64,000 nucleotides of DNA, taken from NCBI GenBank assembly GCA_030180135.1, contig CM058236.1:61779728-61843727 (forward strand). Reading direction: 5' to 3'. Origin of the DNA: Orychophragmus violaceus (taxonomy: Eukaryota; Streptophyta; Magnoliopsida; Brassicales; Brassicaceae). Each line of letters starts with the position of its first letter. The first letter of the stretch is position 1. The notes below the pieces were generated by a model, which saw nothing but the letters and a program-made list of their open reading frames with translations, did no database searches and was not told the origin of the DNA. The position numbers and the translations under genes are program-made. Positions 21,806 to 32,254 of this stretch are shown piece after piece.

Positions 21806-23018
21806 TGATAGGCTTCTAAGTTTTACCCTATTCTAAACTGCAAGTGAACAGCAATGTCAAAGTAGTATATAGGGCTATCGAATCCACAGGGACACTTGGT
21901 CTCAATAGAAACAGAAACGTAGAGATTAAACTAGAAATAAGCAGATGGTGAAGTAAATAAATTGCGAAGAAAGAAAGTAAACAGTAGCAGAGATTAACGG
22001 TTGTGAAGCAATAAACTAAAAGCGTCAAGCCTAGGGTATTCTCAGGAAATCAGACAAGCAGACAGTTCATTCAGCAAGGATCTAATTAAGCACAGTTCTA
22101 GAACTCAAAACACAGATATAGAATTAACCAAATTCCTTTGCGATAATTCTCTAAGTCTAAGTGCAGCAAACCAAACTTTCGTTTGCGAGAACTAACAGAT
22201 TAAACTAGCATTAATCCCAAGTTTGATATGTTCACAATTATCCTAAATCAAACTTCCGTTTGCGCAAAGTTTAATTGCCCAATTTAATTAGTTCAGATTC
22301 CTAAACCCCACTTCCGTGACGTATTTAGCAACCTAAGATCTAGATTCTAATTGATCAGGTTAGAACTAGCTTTAAGCACAATTAAATTGAAGAACAGATA
22401 TAGTTATGAATCCTTAACTGAATTTGAACAAGTCTAGCAAGTCATAAAATCCTATGTGAGAAACCCTAAACTCAACTATGGATCTACTCAGACATGATTA
22501 ATGAAAACATAATCAAAGAAATAATAGATTGCATATAAGAAATTAAATAGATAAAGGGGTTCGAAATCTTCTCCAAAATAAGTGAATACAGGAAATAGAT
22601 CAGCCCCAAAAGCTCTAGAAATCTCTTAGCTATTAGTATCAAAGCGTAATGTAAAGCGTAGGTAAAATAAACACCAAAAACTAGTATATATAGGCATAAT
22701 CTCGGATGGGGCTTCTGTGTAAATACTGGAACTATTCTGGGCCTCTTTGCAAATCTTCATAACTTGTTAAACCGACGCGTACGGCCCATCTCGCTAGTGT
22801 GTCGACCGATGCACAATGTGTGTCGGTCGATGCATGATCAATAAATCGGACAGTGAGTAAATCTCTCGGCCAAAACGTCCCAAAAGTCCCAAAATGCTCC
22901 AAATATCTCCAATTAGCTCCAAACCTGATTTAACCTGTAAAAGACTCTAAACAAAGACAAAAGACACTAAAACACAACTATATCATGGTCTAAAATGGGT
23001 AAAAACCATGATATATCA
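21806..23018 (-). repeat. 5' LTR of element B
   Basis: 1213 bp. It has a paired palindrome at about 22796-22835. It is followed by TSD copy GACCA at 23019-23023. Confidence 0.93.
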
Positions 23019-23852
23019 GACCACTTCGGAGTTACTAACTCATCCTCAGTTTATTATCTTCTTTTTTTTTTATGGAAGGGGAGAAGGGAACTAAATAGGA
23101 TAGGTTTACAGGCTGTGTCAGAACTAACAAGGGAATCCGACACAAAGTATACCAAGCCCTTAGGTGAGAAATCTAAGTCAGTATTAAGGTTGAAGTCAGT
23201 AAAAGGATCCTCTGATACCTGAAGTGATGTGGGTGTCCTCAGTAGGTTGATCTGTGATGGGGTTTTCTAACAGTCATAGAGGCTCTGCAAGTCTGTCCAA
23301 TGGTCACTTAGTTCCTGTTCAAGCGAAAAGTTTCCTCGAAAAATCATAGTTTCATACAAATTTTGACTCAATAAAACAAATTTTGAAAAACTAAGAAAAC
23401 AAAAGCGTGCGTCAGTAGCTTCCTCCCCCACACTTAAACTACACTGTCCCCAGTGTAATCAAAGCATGAGCTCGGTGAGAAAAATAATCAAATTTGAAAC
23501 AATCCGAAAAGTTGCAGAACACTTACCTGTCGTCGCCCTGCGTCGATCGATGCCCAAGGGTGTCGATCGATGCAAGGCGATTATCGCTCGCGGTTATGTA
23601 GATAACCGATGTCTGAACCGCAATCAATTCGTTAAACCGTAAATCGCGACTGCATCGACCGATGCACAATGTTTGTCGATCGATGCAATGCGATTATTCC
23701 TGTTTCCCTCAGCTCCGAACACACTTAAACAGAAAAATTAAAAATACCAAATCAAATTGAAAAACGAAAACTAAAACGAACCTAACAGTGGGTTGTCTCC
23801 CACTCAGCGCTTGTTTTTAGTCATTAGCTTGACTATTGGAAAGAGATTGGAT
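23019..23852 (-). other. 3' noncoding interior of element A, right piece
   Basis: Continuation of A after the B insertion; homologous to 18010-18840 of B. It holds paired palindromes at 23541-23580 and 23651-23693, each followed by GCGATT. No pol coding is present. Confidence 0.75.
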
Positions 23853-25235
23853 TCATGGCGGTTTCAACAGAGACTTTGAATGTCTATGTGAATATCTCTT
23901 CATCCAAGGAGGTGTATATGCTTTCAGATCATGAGGCTTCCCTAGGAAAGAGTAATCCGAATCAGGGCGGGAGCGAAGCTTGGGCGGTCTACTGCGTTTT
24001 CCTGCTTTCAAAACAATGTGATCAGAAGGTTTAAGCTTAGGTGATTTGTACCTTACCTTTGATGTATATCTGATGTCTGGAGCTTTCTGCTTATGAGCAG
24101 TTGCAGGTACTGAAGATGTTAGAGCAGGTTCAAGAGGAACCGCCATCTTCTTCTTTCCACTATCAGATACCTTAGTTCCACCAATATGAACTTCTTCTTT
24201 CAGATGACCATCAATGGATATCATCTTCTTTGTATGAACTCGCGAAGTTTCAACTGGTGGTGTTTTATTCACCTTCTTATCTATCACTTTCATGCAGTTA
24301 GCCACTTCTAGCTCTTGTTTGGAAGGTTTAAGAACCTTAGGATATGGCACAGGGGGCTTATACACTCGTTCTGATACTGTTGCAGGTTTCTGGTCATGTC
24401 TGCGTTCTGTGTCGATCGTTGCATGATGTGTGTCGATCGATGCAAGGCGATTCTGTTTCTCGAAAGAACTCGAAATTGCCGTCAGAACGGCGTGTCGATC
24501 GACACTAAGGGGGTGTCGATCGATGCATGTATCAGGCAGACAATATTCATCCAGAAAATCCGAGATTATGCTCTCTTCTTCACCTAGCAACTCAATCTCA
24601 TCCCCTAAGGTCACAGCTTTGATGTGCAGCTTCCGTTCAGCTCTCTTAGCTTCATTATGCCTTTGCATTGTTTCAGCTGTTTGAACTCGGACATCTAGCT
24701 TCTTCATATGTGTGCTCAAGTATTCAAACTTCTCATTCAGATCTTCATGCAATGCATCCATCCTTGATTTGAAGGACACAGTGATCTGTTGTTCTCTCTC
24801 AAGAAACCGTTCCATCATAGCTTCTAATCTGCTCTTATGTGTAGGTGCAGGCGGTGCTTTGTAAGAAGAAACACCATAGTTCCTCGAGAAGGCATTGCCC
24901 TGTTGCTGGAAAGGTCCCTGAAAAGCTGATTCCTGACTGTAGAATTCATTCCCTCCAACGCAGTTGATAGCTTCTTGCGCATACTTTCCAAGTAGAAGAC
25001 TATACAGATAGTCAACTTTACTCTTCAACCCAGCTATTTGTGAATTATCAATCCCTGGACTAAAGAAATCATACATCTTTCTTACGATATGTGTCGATCG
25101 ATGCAGGAGAAACGTCGATCGATGCAAGCGCGATGATGTGACGATCGACACACAGGACCGTGTCGATCGATGCAGTGCGATTACAGGCGTACCTGAAACG
25201 CAAGAACAGAAAAGAAAAAAAAAATTTAGTAGCAA
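23853..25235 (-). CDS. Shortened Gag-like protein of element A (up to 460 aa)
   Basis: Open frame with no capsid (Retrotrans_gag) domain. From a second ATG near residue 53 it matches the C-terminal part of the element B Gag: a G/Q-rich stretch, then APPAPTHKSRLEAMMERF, and EDLNEKFEYLSTHMKKLD. Paired palindromes at 24409-24450 and 24492-24528 are translated in frame as CIDRHPLSVDRH and ASIDTHHATIDT. The C-terminal 150 residues are basic and K/P-rich, ending TPPWMKRYSHRHSKS, which resembles the end of the element B protein (SPPWMRRLEQRQKKS). The first ~50 residues are palindrome-derived, so the real start is probably the inner ATG. It may be a nucleic-acid-binding remnant of Gag; function is unknown. 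Confidence 0.7.
   Translation of the reverse strand: MLLNFFFLFCSCVSGTPVIALHRSTRSCVSIVTSSRLHRSTFLLHRSTHIVRKMYDFFSPGIDNSQIAGLKSKVDYLYSLLLGKYAQEAINCVGGNEFYSQESAFQGPFQQQGNAFSRNYGVSSYKAPPAPTHKSRLEAMMERFLEREQQITVSFKSRMDALHEDLNEKFEYLSTHMKKLDVRVQTAETMQRHNEAKRAERKLHIKAVTLGDEIELLGEEESIISDFLDEYCLPDTCIDRHPLSVDRHAVLTAISSSFEKQNRLASIDTHHATIDTERRHDQKPATVSERVYKPPVPYPKVLKPSKQELEVANCMKVIDKKVNKTPPVETSRVHTKKMISIDGHLKEEVHIGGTKVSDSGKKKMAVPLEPALTSSVPATAHKQKAPDIRYTSKVRYKSPKLKPSDHIVLKAGKRSRPPKLRSRPDSDYSFLGKPHDLKAYTPPWMKRYSHRHSKSLLKPP
24409..24528. repeat. Paired palindromes inside element A gag frame
   Basis: GTGTCGATCGTTGC then GTGTCGATCGATGC (24409-24450), and GTGTCGATCGACAC then GTGTCGATCGATGC (24492-24528). GTGTCGATCGACAC is identical to the copia leader palindrome near 4460. 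Confidence 0.85.
25091..25180. repeat. Paired palindromes upstream of element A gag
   Basis: Two modules, 25091-25130 and 25138-25180, the second followed by GCGATT. They occupy the same place as those at 21550-21642 in element B. Confidence 0.8.
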
Positions 25236-25301
25236 AAAATAAAAACGAAAAACCTAGTCTAAACCCTAAGTTCAATTCTATCGGAGACTCAAAAGAGTCC
25301 C

Positions 25302-25314
25302 GGCAACGGCGCCA
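25302..25314 (-). promoter_or_regulatory. Primer binding site of element A, tRNA-Asp
   Basis: Minus strand TGGCGCCGTTGCC, six bases from the LTR edge at 25321. Same primer as elements B, C0 and C1. Confidence 0.9.
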
Positions 25315-25320
25315 AAAACT

Positions 25321-26476
25321 TGATAGGTGTAGTTTTATCCCTATTCTAACTGCAAGTGCACAGTGATGTAGTTGTAGTACTTAGGGTATCGAATCCACAG
25401 GGACTCTGGTCAACGATAGATAAGAACATAAAAGATTAAACTAGGAGAAAGCAAATTGATTAGAAACTAAAAGGCGAAGCAGAAAAGTAAATCAGTAGCA
25501 GGCAAGTTTGTAAGCAAGGAAGCGAAGCGTTAGGTTTCAGGAGTTCTCAGGAAATCAGGAACACAAGCAATCAATAAATCTGGATCTAATCAGAAACTGT
25601 TCTAGAACTCAAACACAGATATAGAACTAACCAAATTCCTTTGCGATAATTCTCTAAGTCTAAGTGCAGCAAACCAAACTTTCGTTTGCGAGAACTAACA
25701 GATTAAACCAGCATTAATTCCAAGTTTGATATGTTCACAATTAACCTAAACCAAAATTTCGTTTGCGAGAAGTTTAATTGCTCATCTAGGTTCTTTCTAG
25801 CTAAATTAACCAACTTCCGCTGCATTAATCAGCCCAACATCATAATTCTGATTAGCTACTTCAGATTAAGCATTAAGAACAACCTAAACAAAGAACTAGC
25901 AGATATGAATCCCTACAGATTGATTTAACTATAGTTCCATGAAATCCCTAATGAGAATCCTTCAACGTAACAGGTAATCTACTCAGACATATTCATCGAG
26001 ACATAAAATATCATAAGTAGAAAACCAAATATCATAAAACAAAGTAAAGATCTGGGGTTCAAAATCCTCTCTCTCTCTCGAGAGCAGGATCAGCCCCTAA
26101 CTCTCTCTGAAATAAAATAAGACTTAAGAAAACCGTAGCCTAAACAATGGCTTAAAAACTCTTATATATTGGTCTAAAGTCGGCTGGGGGTCTTTTTGCA
26201 AGTCTGGGAAGTTTCTGGGCAAAAACTGTAATTTCTGGAAAATGCAGATTTTTGGGCTCAGAACTGCAACGATCGTTGCACTGCGAAAACGCAGCCAGTG
26301 AACTCTGTGAAATCTCTAAATAGTGCAGAATTGCTCCAAATGCTCCCACAACGTCCAATTAGGCTCCAGATGTCCTTAAACCTGTAAAACACCAGAAAAG
26401 ACTCCAAAACACATAGAAAGACTAGATAATAAAGACATATACCATGGTTAAAATCCCTAAAATCCATGGTATATCA
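25321..26476 (-). repeat. 5' LTR of element A
   Basis: 1156 bp. It has a single palindrome GCAACGATCGTTGCAC near 26266, where the partner LTR has two. TSD copy ACTGG follows at 26477-26481. Confidence 0.9.
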
Positions 26477-26899
26477 ACTGGCCACCCTTTAGGGAAGATA
26501 GACCAATCGCCTCCACCGTCGGATCTGTCGAGAACTCAGCCGGAGCTAGCCACACCACCAGGCGAACAAATCTTTGACGTCGAGACTCCTTGCCTCATCG
26601 CTGAAACCCGAAACTTGTCCCCAAGGTCCCGTACCCACACTGGCGATGAGGAGCAAAGCACACTGAGCTACAAAACGCCGCCGTCGACGAATCTGCAAAA
26701 TCTCAGATCCACGACGAAGCCCAAACGCAAACCCAAAGGATAGAGAAGCAAACGCCGCACGCCAACCCCTGAGCGAGCCACCGCACGGACGAACTGGTAG
26801 CCACACCGTCGAGCCTCCGACGACCCTAAAATAAAAGATCCGCCGCCGCTGAAAAATGAGAAAATGCCCGTGTTTTTTCCTGACTTTCAATTGTAGGTT

Positions 26900-27689
26900 G
26901 TTTAATTATTTTAGTACATTAATCACGTGTAGTTTATAATTGATTTTTTTTTTAAAGACGTGTAGTTTCTATCCCGCCCAGCTTTGTAGAATCCGTGATG
27001 TGTGCGGCATGCCTGGCTCATATACATAGGCGGACGTAGTAAGGTGATATGGGGATCAGCTAACCCCACTTAATTAAAAAATTATATATATTTTCCTAGT
27101 TAAATTGTTTATGACCTCATTAAAAGTTTTTAGTTGACCCCATAAAAAAAATAAAAATCATCAAAGATAAAAACACAATTAAATTAGAAAGTAATTTTAT
27201 TTTAGTTTTAGGCTTAGTTAAGCCCACTTTATATATAAAAAAGAATAATTCATCAGTTTAGAACTTTAGTTAATTATTCTTAATAATCCCTTACTTCTGG
27301 TTGTTCTCTTTTCTTGTCTATGTTTTTTTTGGTTTTCAATTTATAATAGTTTACCAAAAAACTAGGTAAAAACAACAGTCACATTAGATTTCTTTATATT
27401 TTCAATTTACTTTAATTTCTTTAGATTATGTTTTCTTTTTTTATTAAATTATATAAGATGATTTAAACTCAAAAATTAAAGGTTTATATTTATAATCTAT
27501 GAATTTGGATATTTTTATCTTTTAGTTTGTTATTAGTTTTATCTGGTAACTAATAGATTCATTCTTAAAAAAATATTTTATCAACAAATCATATAAAATC
27601 GCATTATAGTGATTAATTTTTAGGTGGTTGTCATGTTTGTTTTATTGAAAATATTTTTTTTTTAAGATGAAACCGTGATTAAAGCATTG
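26900..27689. other. AT-rich intergenic DNA
   Basis: No gene or intact element recognised. The GGCGGACGTAGTAAGG...CTAACCCCACTT segment near 27030 and the GGCTTAGTTAAGCCCAC palindrome near 27211 may be worn transposon ends. Confidence 0.4.
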
Positions 27690-27933
27690 AATGGTAACTG
27701 CGGTCAAAGCGGATTAGTCCGTGAATGGTCTAAACCGATTTTGTTTATTATTCACAGTTTCTAGTCCGCAACGATCTGAAAAAAAAAAGAAAAAAAAAAG
27801 AAATCCGTTGTAGACCAAATGCGTCCAGTTTTATAATCAAAAAAATATTGGTCTGCAGCGGACTGTGTCCGTCCCGAAAACAAAATGGTTTGGTCCGCAA
27901 ATCATTTAGTCCGTAATGACCATAGTTACCATT
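27690..27933. mobile_element. Foldback MITE (about 244 bp)
   Basis: Imperfect terminal inverted repeats: AATGGTAACTGCGGTCA at the left and, read on the minus strand, AATGGTAACTATGGTCA at the right. GGATTAGTCCGTGAATGGTC and GGTCCGCAAATCATTTAGTC words make the interior self-complementary. No coding. Superfamily not assigned (hAT possible); no clear TSD. Confidence 0.6.
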
Positions 27934-28878
27934 AAAAACCTAAAAATAAATAAATTAAGCGAACGCATAATACATTTGTAGCTATTTTCTAGTAATTTAC
28001 AAATTATGTTTTATATATTTCCTTGTCCCCAGTAGAAAAAAATCATGGCTTGCCGCGGCTCATATATACAAATTATTAATTTTATATGATCCTATCTGTA
28101 ACATCATCTATAATTAAGGTCCCTAAACAAATAAAAACTGAATCCTAAAATACATTATGGGACCTGCCTTTACGTATAACAACTCTTTTATTTTAAACGC
28201 TGGTCCCATTGTGATTTTTAACGTATAAATCGTGGGATTGAACAATTCTCTAAGCATTTAGTCTTACTTTAACTTTCCTACATAAATGGTGTTTTGTGAA
28301 ATTCTTGTGGACAGTCATTAACTCGTTATGTGGTAATACAAATAATAAATGGATTTCGATGTCTAACCACATTTTTTTTTTAAATGTGGAATGCAAGCAA
28401 CATTAATATTGTTAAAGGATTTTAATACCTCTAACAATCTATTTTATTTGCTTTAGTGTACATGATAATTAGAAGGGTTTGTATTCTTTTGAAACGTACT
28501 ATCAAGTTGTCTTTGTCGTAGCACTGCTCGCTCCCTTTAAGCAATGTTTTCTTTTCTTTTTGTATGCATGAATCATGAAGGTATCTCCTAAAGCTGATAT
28601 TTTTGTTTGATATGGTTGATAGCCTCATATTAATGGGTGAAATAAACGTGGTATCTAAAACTTACCAACCCATAGCTAGAAATTAACTACGTCATGGTAG
28701 ATGCTACAGTCAAAAACGCTAGATTTAAGAAAAATCTCCATCAAAAGGCTGGATATTCTTTTATGAATCTGTGGCTGTAACTGGTCATCTTAAAAAAAGA
28801 TGTTTTCAATAAAATGAATCATTATGGATGGAACAAAAATAAATAGAATGATGAATGAGATGAAACAAAAATTGGATT
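27934..28878. other. AT-rich intergenic DNA
   Basis: No gene recognised. A short CCACATTTTTTTTTTAAATGTGG foldback lies near 28368. Small ORFs here have no recognisable family. Confidence 0.35.
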
Positions 28879-29057
28879 AACCAAGGATGTGGTGGACTAG
28901 TGGCGGATGAAGCTTGGTGAATAACCAAACAACCCTAGTTCAATCCTCCTTAGGAGGAATGTTTTACGCCTAAATGGTATTAGCAAAGGCTGGTTCCGAG
29001 TCTAGGGTAGGATTAAGGCCGAAGGCCCAAACCCATCCTGGTTATACAAAAAAAAAA
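28879..29057 (+). mobile_element. tRNA-type SINE
   Basis: Pol III box A TGGACTAGTGG (28893-28903) and box B AGTTCAATCC (28937-28946) are spaced as in tRNA-derived SINEs. An A-tail ends at 29057. Flanking repeats AAAATTGGATTA (28867-28878) and AAAATGGGATTA after the tail look like a TSD with one mismatch. Confidence 0.8.
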
Positions 29058-29640
29058 TGGGATTATCAGTAGAATAATGAATTTTATTCACAATGATTTG
29101 TTTTTTTCATTCAAAAATGAAATGTGTGAAATTGTCTCTAATTTATTTTCATTGTAATTGGTTAATTTTGTGGAATTTATGGAATGATTCATTCCAAATA
29201 AATTTATTCCACAAAAATCATTCCAGTTTTATTCCCATCAATAATTTCCAGCAAAATAGAATCAAATAAAAAAACTACATAAATATATTGAATTCTAAAT
29301 CATAATAGAAAAAAATGTTGGTCATTAATGACCGTTTATTCACAATTGACAGGATAAAATCGGAAAATGCAAAATTGAAAAGGAAAGTAAATAAGGAGCA
29401 AGCAATGGACTTGAAGAAAACAATAATGGGATCAAAACATTTTTTTTTGTCAACCGGATCAAAACATCTATTAAACGGTTCATTTTATGAAATATTGAAT
29501 GAATTATATAATGAAGTTTTGTAAATTTTTTGTGAGTGTATTCGCTATATATAAAATATATTTGAATATCGTAGTGGACAATAGTAACATTTATTAATGA
29601 GATATTTAACTTTTGATAGTATTAATGTTTAATTCCAAAA
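29058..29640. other. AT-rich intergenic DNA
   Basis: ATTCATTCCA/TGGAATGATT repeats near 29180-29230 suggest a small worn foldback. No gene recognised. Confidence 0.35.
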
Positions 29641-31165
29641 TTGTTCTTCCCAAAAAGAAACTTAAGGTCCAAAATTATTTTCAGTTTCTTTTTCAATTTG
29701 AAAACTTTTCTCTAAATTTTTTTTCTAATATCTCTCTAACCTCATTTTCATCGAATAGCTGTTTCCAGTCGTTGGTGGCAGCTTTTGCTGCGCCGACAGC
29801 TGGATTACCTTTGTTTCTTCTTAGTTGCGGTTATCATCGCTAATAACTTTTGGCTTTATTTCCGGATTTGGCTTTACTGGTTTGATATCGACTTTTGTTT
29901 CCAGCTCCGTGTTGGATTTCTCTCCAATTTAAAGATCAATTTGTGTTATATGACTATTTTAATCGGTTCTTAACTTGGTTCTTCTGATTCCTTATAGGAA
30001 TCGCTTCGTCTGAATCCACGGTGTTGTTTAGTCAAGGAACCGGAGATACTTTTTCTCTTCACTTCACTTCGTCGAGCGCTTTGGTCAATCTGTTTCTATG
30101 TCCGGTCGAGTTCAACAGATCCGGCGGTCTCTTTCAGTTGTTGCAGTCGATTCCGATTTCGGATTCTGCAAACATGAAGCGTATGGAAGCGGTGACGATT
30201 GTGTGGACTGAAGCGATTTACTCCTCGATGCGGTCTTCCTTACTGATTTGGTGGATTTCAATCGGTAGGAAGACGGAGCTGAAGCGGAAAAAACAAGCCA
30301 ACGGTGACCGGAAAATTTGTCGGTGCTCTACATGAAGCTGTTTATCTGCTTCTGCGACATGTGGCTGCGATGGTGACGTATGTTCCTTCGAGAATATTTT
30401 GTAGTTGAATTTGGGCTGTTTCGCTTTATTATTGAGCCAACGTTTTAGCTAGTCCTGGGCGTTCGGTTCTTCGGTTCGGTCCAGTTCGGTTTTTTCAGTT
30501 TTCGGTTCTAGAAGTCTAGGATCCATTCGGTTATTTAGAAAATTCGGTTCGGTTTCGGTTCGGTTCTTTCGGTTTTCGGTTCAGTTCTAATACTAAATTT
30601 TGGAACCGGCTAATATCCGGAAAAAATCGGTTCCAATTCGGTTTCGGTTCGGTTCGGTTCATTCGGGTAATTTGGTATAAATCCGGGTAATTTTGGCAAA
30701 AAATCGGTTAATTTGGGTAAAAATTTGGATAATTGGGATAATTCGGATAAAAAGCGGGCAATTTCGGGTATTTCAGTAAAAAATATTCGGGTTATTTCAG
30801 ATAATTCGATTTTTCTTGATAATATTCTGTTAGTTTTGGTTATTCGGTTACTTTAAATCTAAATATAACTAATATTTTTAGGTATAAAAATCATATTTCG
30901 GTTAGTTCGGGTATCGATTCGATTCTCGGTTTGGTTCCGGTTCGGTTCGGTTATTTCGGTTATAAAAATTTAGGAACCATTCGGGTATTTACGAAATTTA
31001 GATCGGTTTCGGTTTCGGTTCTTTTGGTTCGGTTCGGTTTGATTCTTCGGTTCTCGGTTTTGATGCCCAAGCCTAGTTTTAGCTTATTTGCTTGTACTCT
31101 ATTCTAGTATTCAGCTTTGTACCGTGTAATTTTTGTATGCCCATTAAACCTTTAAAATAAATGGA
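29641..31165 (+). other. Unrecognised GT-rich region, possible retroposon, with hAT-like insert
   Basis: From about 29750 base composition changes to T/G-rich and coding-like, with a 104-residue frame at 30021-30335 that matches no family I know. Similar composition is seen in the retroposon at 13808-26884. It is interrupted by the repeat element at 30451-31075. No poly(A) or TSD was found, so origin is open. Confidence 0.3.
30451..31075. mobile_element. hAT-like non-autonomous element made of TTCGGTTCGG repeats
   Basis: Flanked by GTTTTAGCT at 30442-30450 and 31076-31084. Ends are imperfect inverted repeats (AGTCCTGGGC at the left, AGGCTTGGGC on the minus strand at the right). The interior is largely degenerate CGGTTCGGTTTCGG. 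GGGCTTGGGC ends with TTCGG arrays occur in plant hAT-derived repeats. No coding. Confidence 0.65.
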
Positions 31166-31421
31166 TTTGCCGCAAAATAAAGAGTCCAAAACTAGCCCGT
31201 GCAAGCATGTGTGTGTGTGTTTTCTTAACCACTTGAAAAAGAAGACAAAAAAACCTTGTATCTGCTGGAGATATTTTGTTTTTCTTTTTGATGATGTTAT
31301 CAGGGAAATATTTAAGTATTTATGGTAATGTTACATATATATATGGTAATGTTAATTAAGGTCCAAAATCATTTTCCAAAAAAGAAAGAAAGCTAAGGTC
31401 CATTATATCACTACTTATATA

Positions 31422-31660
31422 CTCCTTCCGTTTCACAATAAGTGTCGTTTTAGAGTTATTTTTCGTTTCAAAATAAGTGTCATTTTAGATTTTCAATGCA
31501 ACTTTTGATATAGATTACCTACTTTAACCTCAATATTAACCAATGAAAAATAAAGATACCAAAAGTTAAATTATTTATTAAGGGTATAATAGAAAATTTA
31601 ATGTGTTTCTTAATTTGTGTGAAAAATGTCAGAATGACACTTATTATGAAACGGAAGAAG
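31422..31660. mobile_element. Stowaway-like (Tc1/mariner) MITE
   Basis: Inverted ends CTCCTTCCGTTTCACAATAAGTGTC and, on the minus strand, CTTCTTCCGTTTCATAATAAGTGTC, flanked by TA. The CTCCCTCCGTTTC start is typical of plant Stowaway elements. About 239 bp, no coding. Confidence 0.85.
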
Positions 31661-32079
31661 TATATCTTATTAATATACAACTACAACATTTAATAATAGA
31701 TATGTAAATTACCAAACATATTATTTATGTAGTGCATATAACACTAGCTAGTACTTCTAAAAAAAAAAATCTACATTACAAAAAATACGCCCCTAATCGA
31801 CGGATTTACCGACATAATACCAACAAATTTTCATCGGTAATACTCTCATCGGATTTTCGTCGGTAATTTCTGACGGATTCTTTTTCTGTAGGAAATTACC
31901 GACGGATTATCGACGTTATGTTATTCGTCGATTATTTGTAGGTCCAATGTGGCTTTTAATAGATACGTTGCCGATAACTAACCGACGAATTACCGACATA
32001 TAATGGCTATATTCGTCGGTTTTCCGTCGGTTCATCCTCTATAAGAGTCAAACGGTTCAACACTTCTCATCCACACCAA

Positions 32080-32232
<153 letters not shown>

Positions 32233-32254
32233 TACTACTATTTTGATTACAAAA

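Larger units (their letters stand above)
16299..23018 (-). mobile_element. Gypsy element B, TR-GAG type (Gag-protease only), nested in A
   Basis: LTRs 16299-17511 and 21806-23018, both 1213 bp (TGATAGGCTTCTAAG ... CCATGATATATCA). TSD GACCA at 16294-16298 and 23019-23023. tRNA-Asp primer site at 21787-21799, polypurine tract next to 17511. By eye the LTRs differ at about 6 bases, so B is younger than its host A. The interior has one long frame, Gag plus protease-like, and then 1.3 kb without pol. It resembles known terminal-repeat elements with a GAG domain, which rely on another element for RT and integrase. Confidence 0.93.
14623..26476 (-). mobile_element. Gypsy element A, TR-GAG type (non-autonomous), split by element B
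   Basis: LTRs at 14623-15797 and 25321-26476 (TGATAGGTGTAG ... CCATGGTATATCA), TSD ACTGG at 14618-14622 and 26477-26481. Primer site at 25302-25314 and polypurine tract next to 15797 fix the minus orientation. Removing element B leaves about 2.8 kb of interior. It codes only for a shortened Gag-like protein; RT, RNase H and integrase are absent. By eye the LTRs differ at about 13 sites plus a 21-bp and a 2-bp indel. The element must have been mobilised in trans by an Athila-like autonomous partner. Confidence 0.9.
13808..26884 (-). mobile_element. Non-LTR retroposon (LINE-derived or Sadhu-like), split by gypsy element A
   Basis: Flanked by the 15-bp direct repeat TTTCAATTGTAGGTT at 13793-13807 and 26885-26899. 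The left copy is followed by a T run, so the element is minus-strand with a poly(A) tail (tail preceded by AACATTTTACC in element sense). Without the insert at 14623-26476 it is about 1.2 kb. It has no recognisable RT or endonuclease, only GC-richer leader-like sequence at the 5' end (26482-26884). A long TSD plus poly(A) shows target-primed insertion. Size and lack of coding suggest a non-autonomous retroposon; a Sadhu-like element is one possibility. Confidence 0.7.

Noticed and set aside
24396..24684. Small plus-strand frames reading SIDTKGVSID over element A
   Set aside because: They are the reverse reading of palindromes, which look similar on both strands; the 460-codon minus frame is the real one.
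3988..25180. CRISPR-like array of regularly repeated palindromes
   Set aside because: Modules vary in sequence, spacing is irregular, they lie inside plant retrotransposons, and there are no cas genes.
30021..30335. 104-codon ORF as a host gene
   Set aside because: No family recognised, and it lies in a region that looks like a retroposon.
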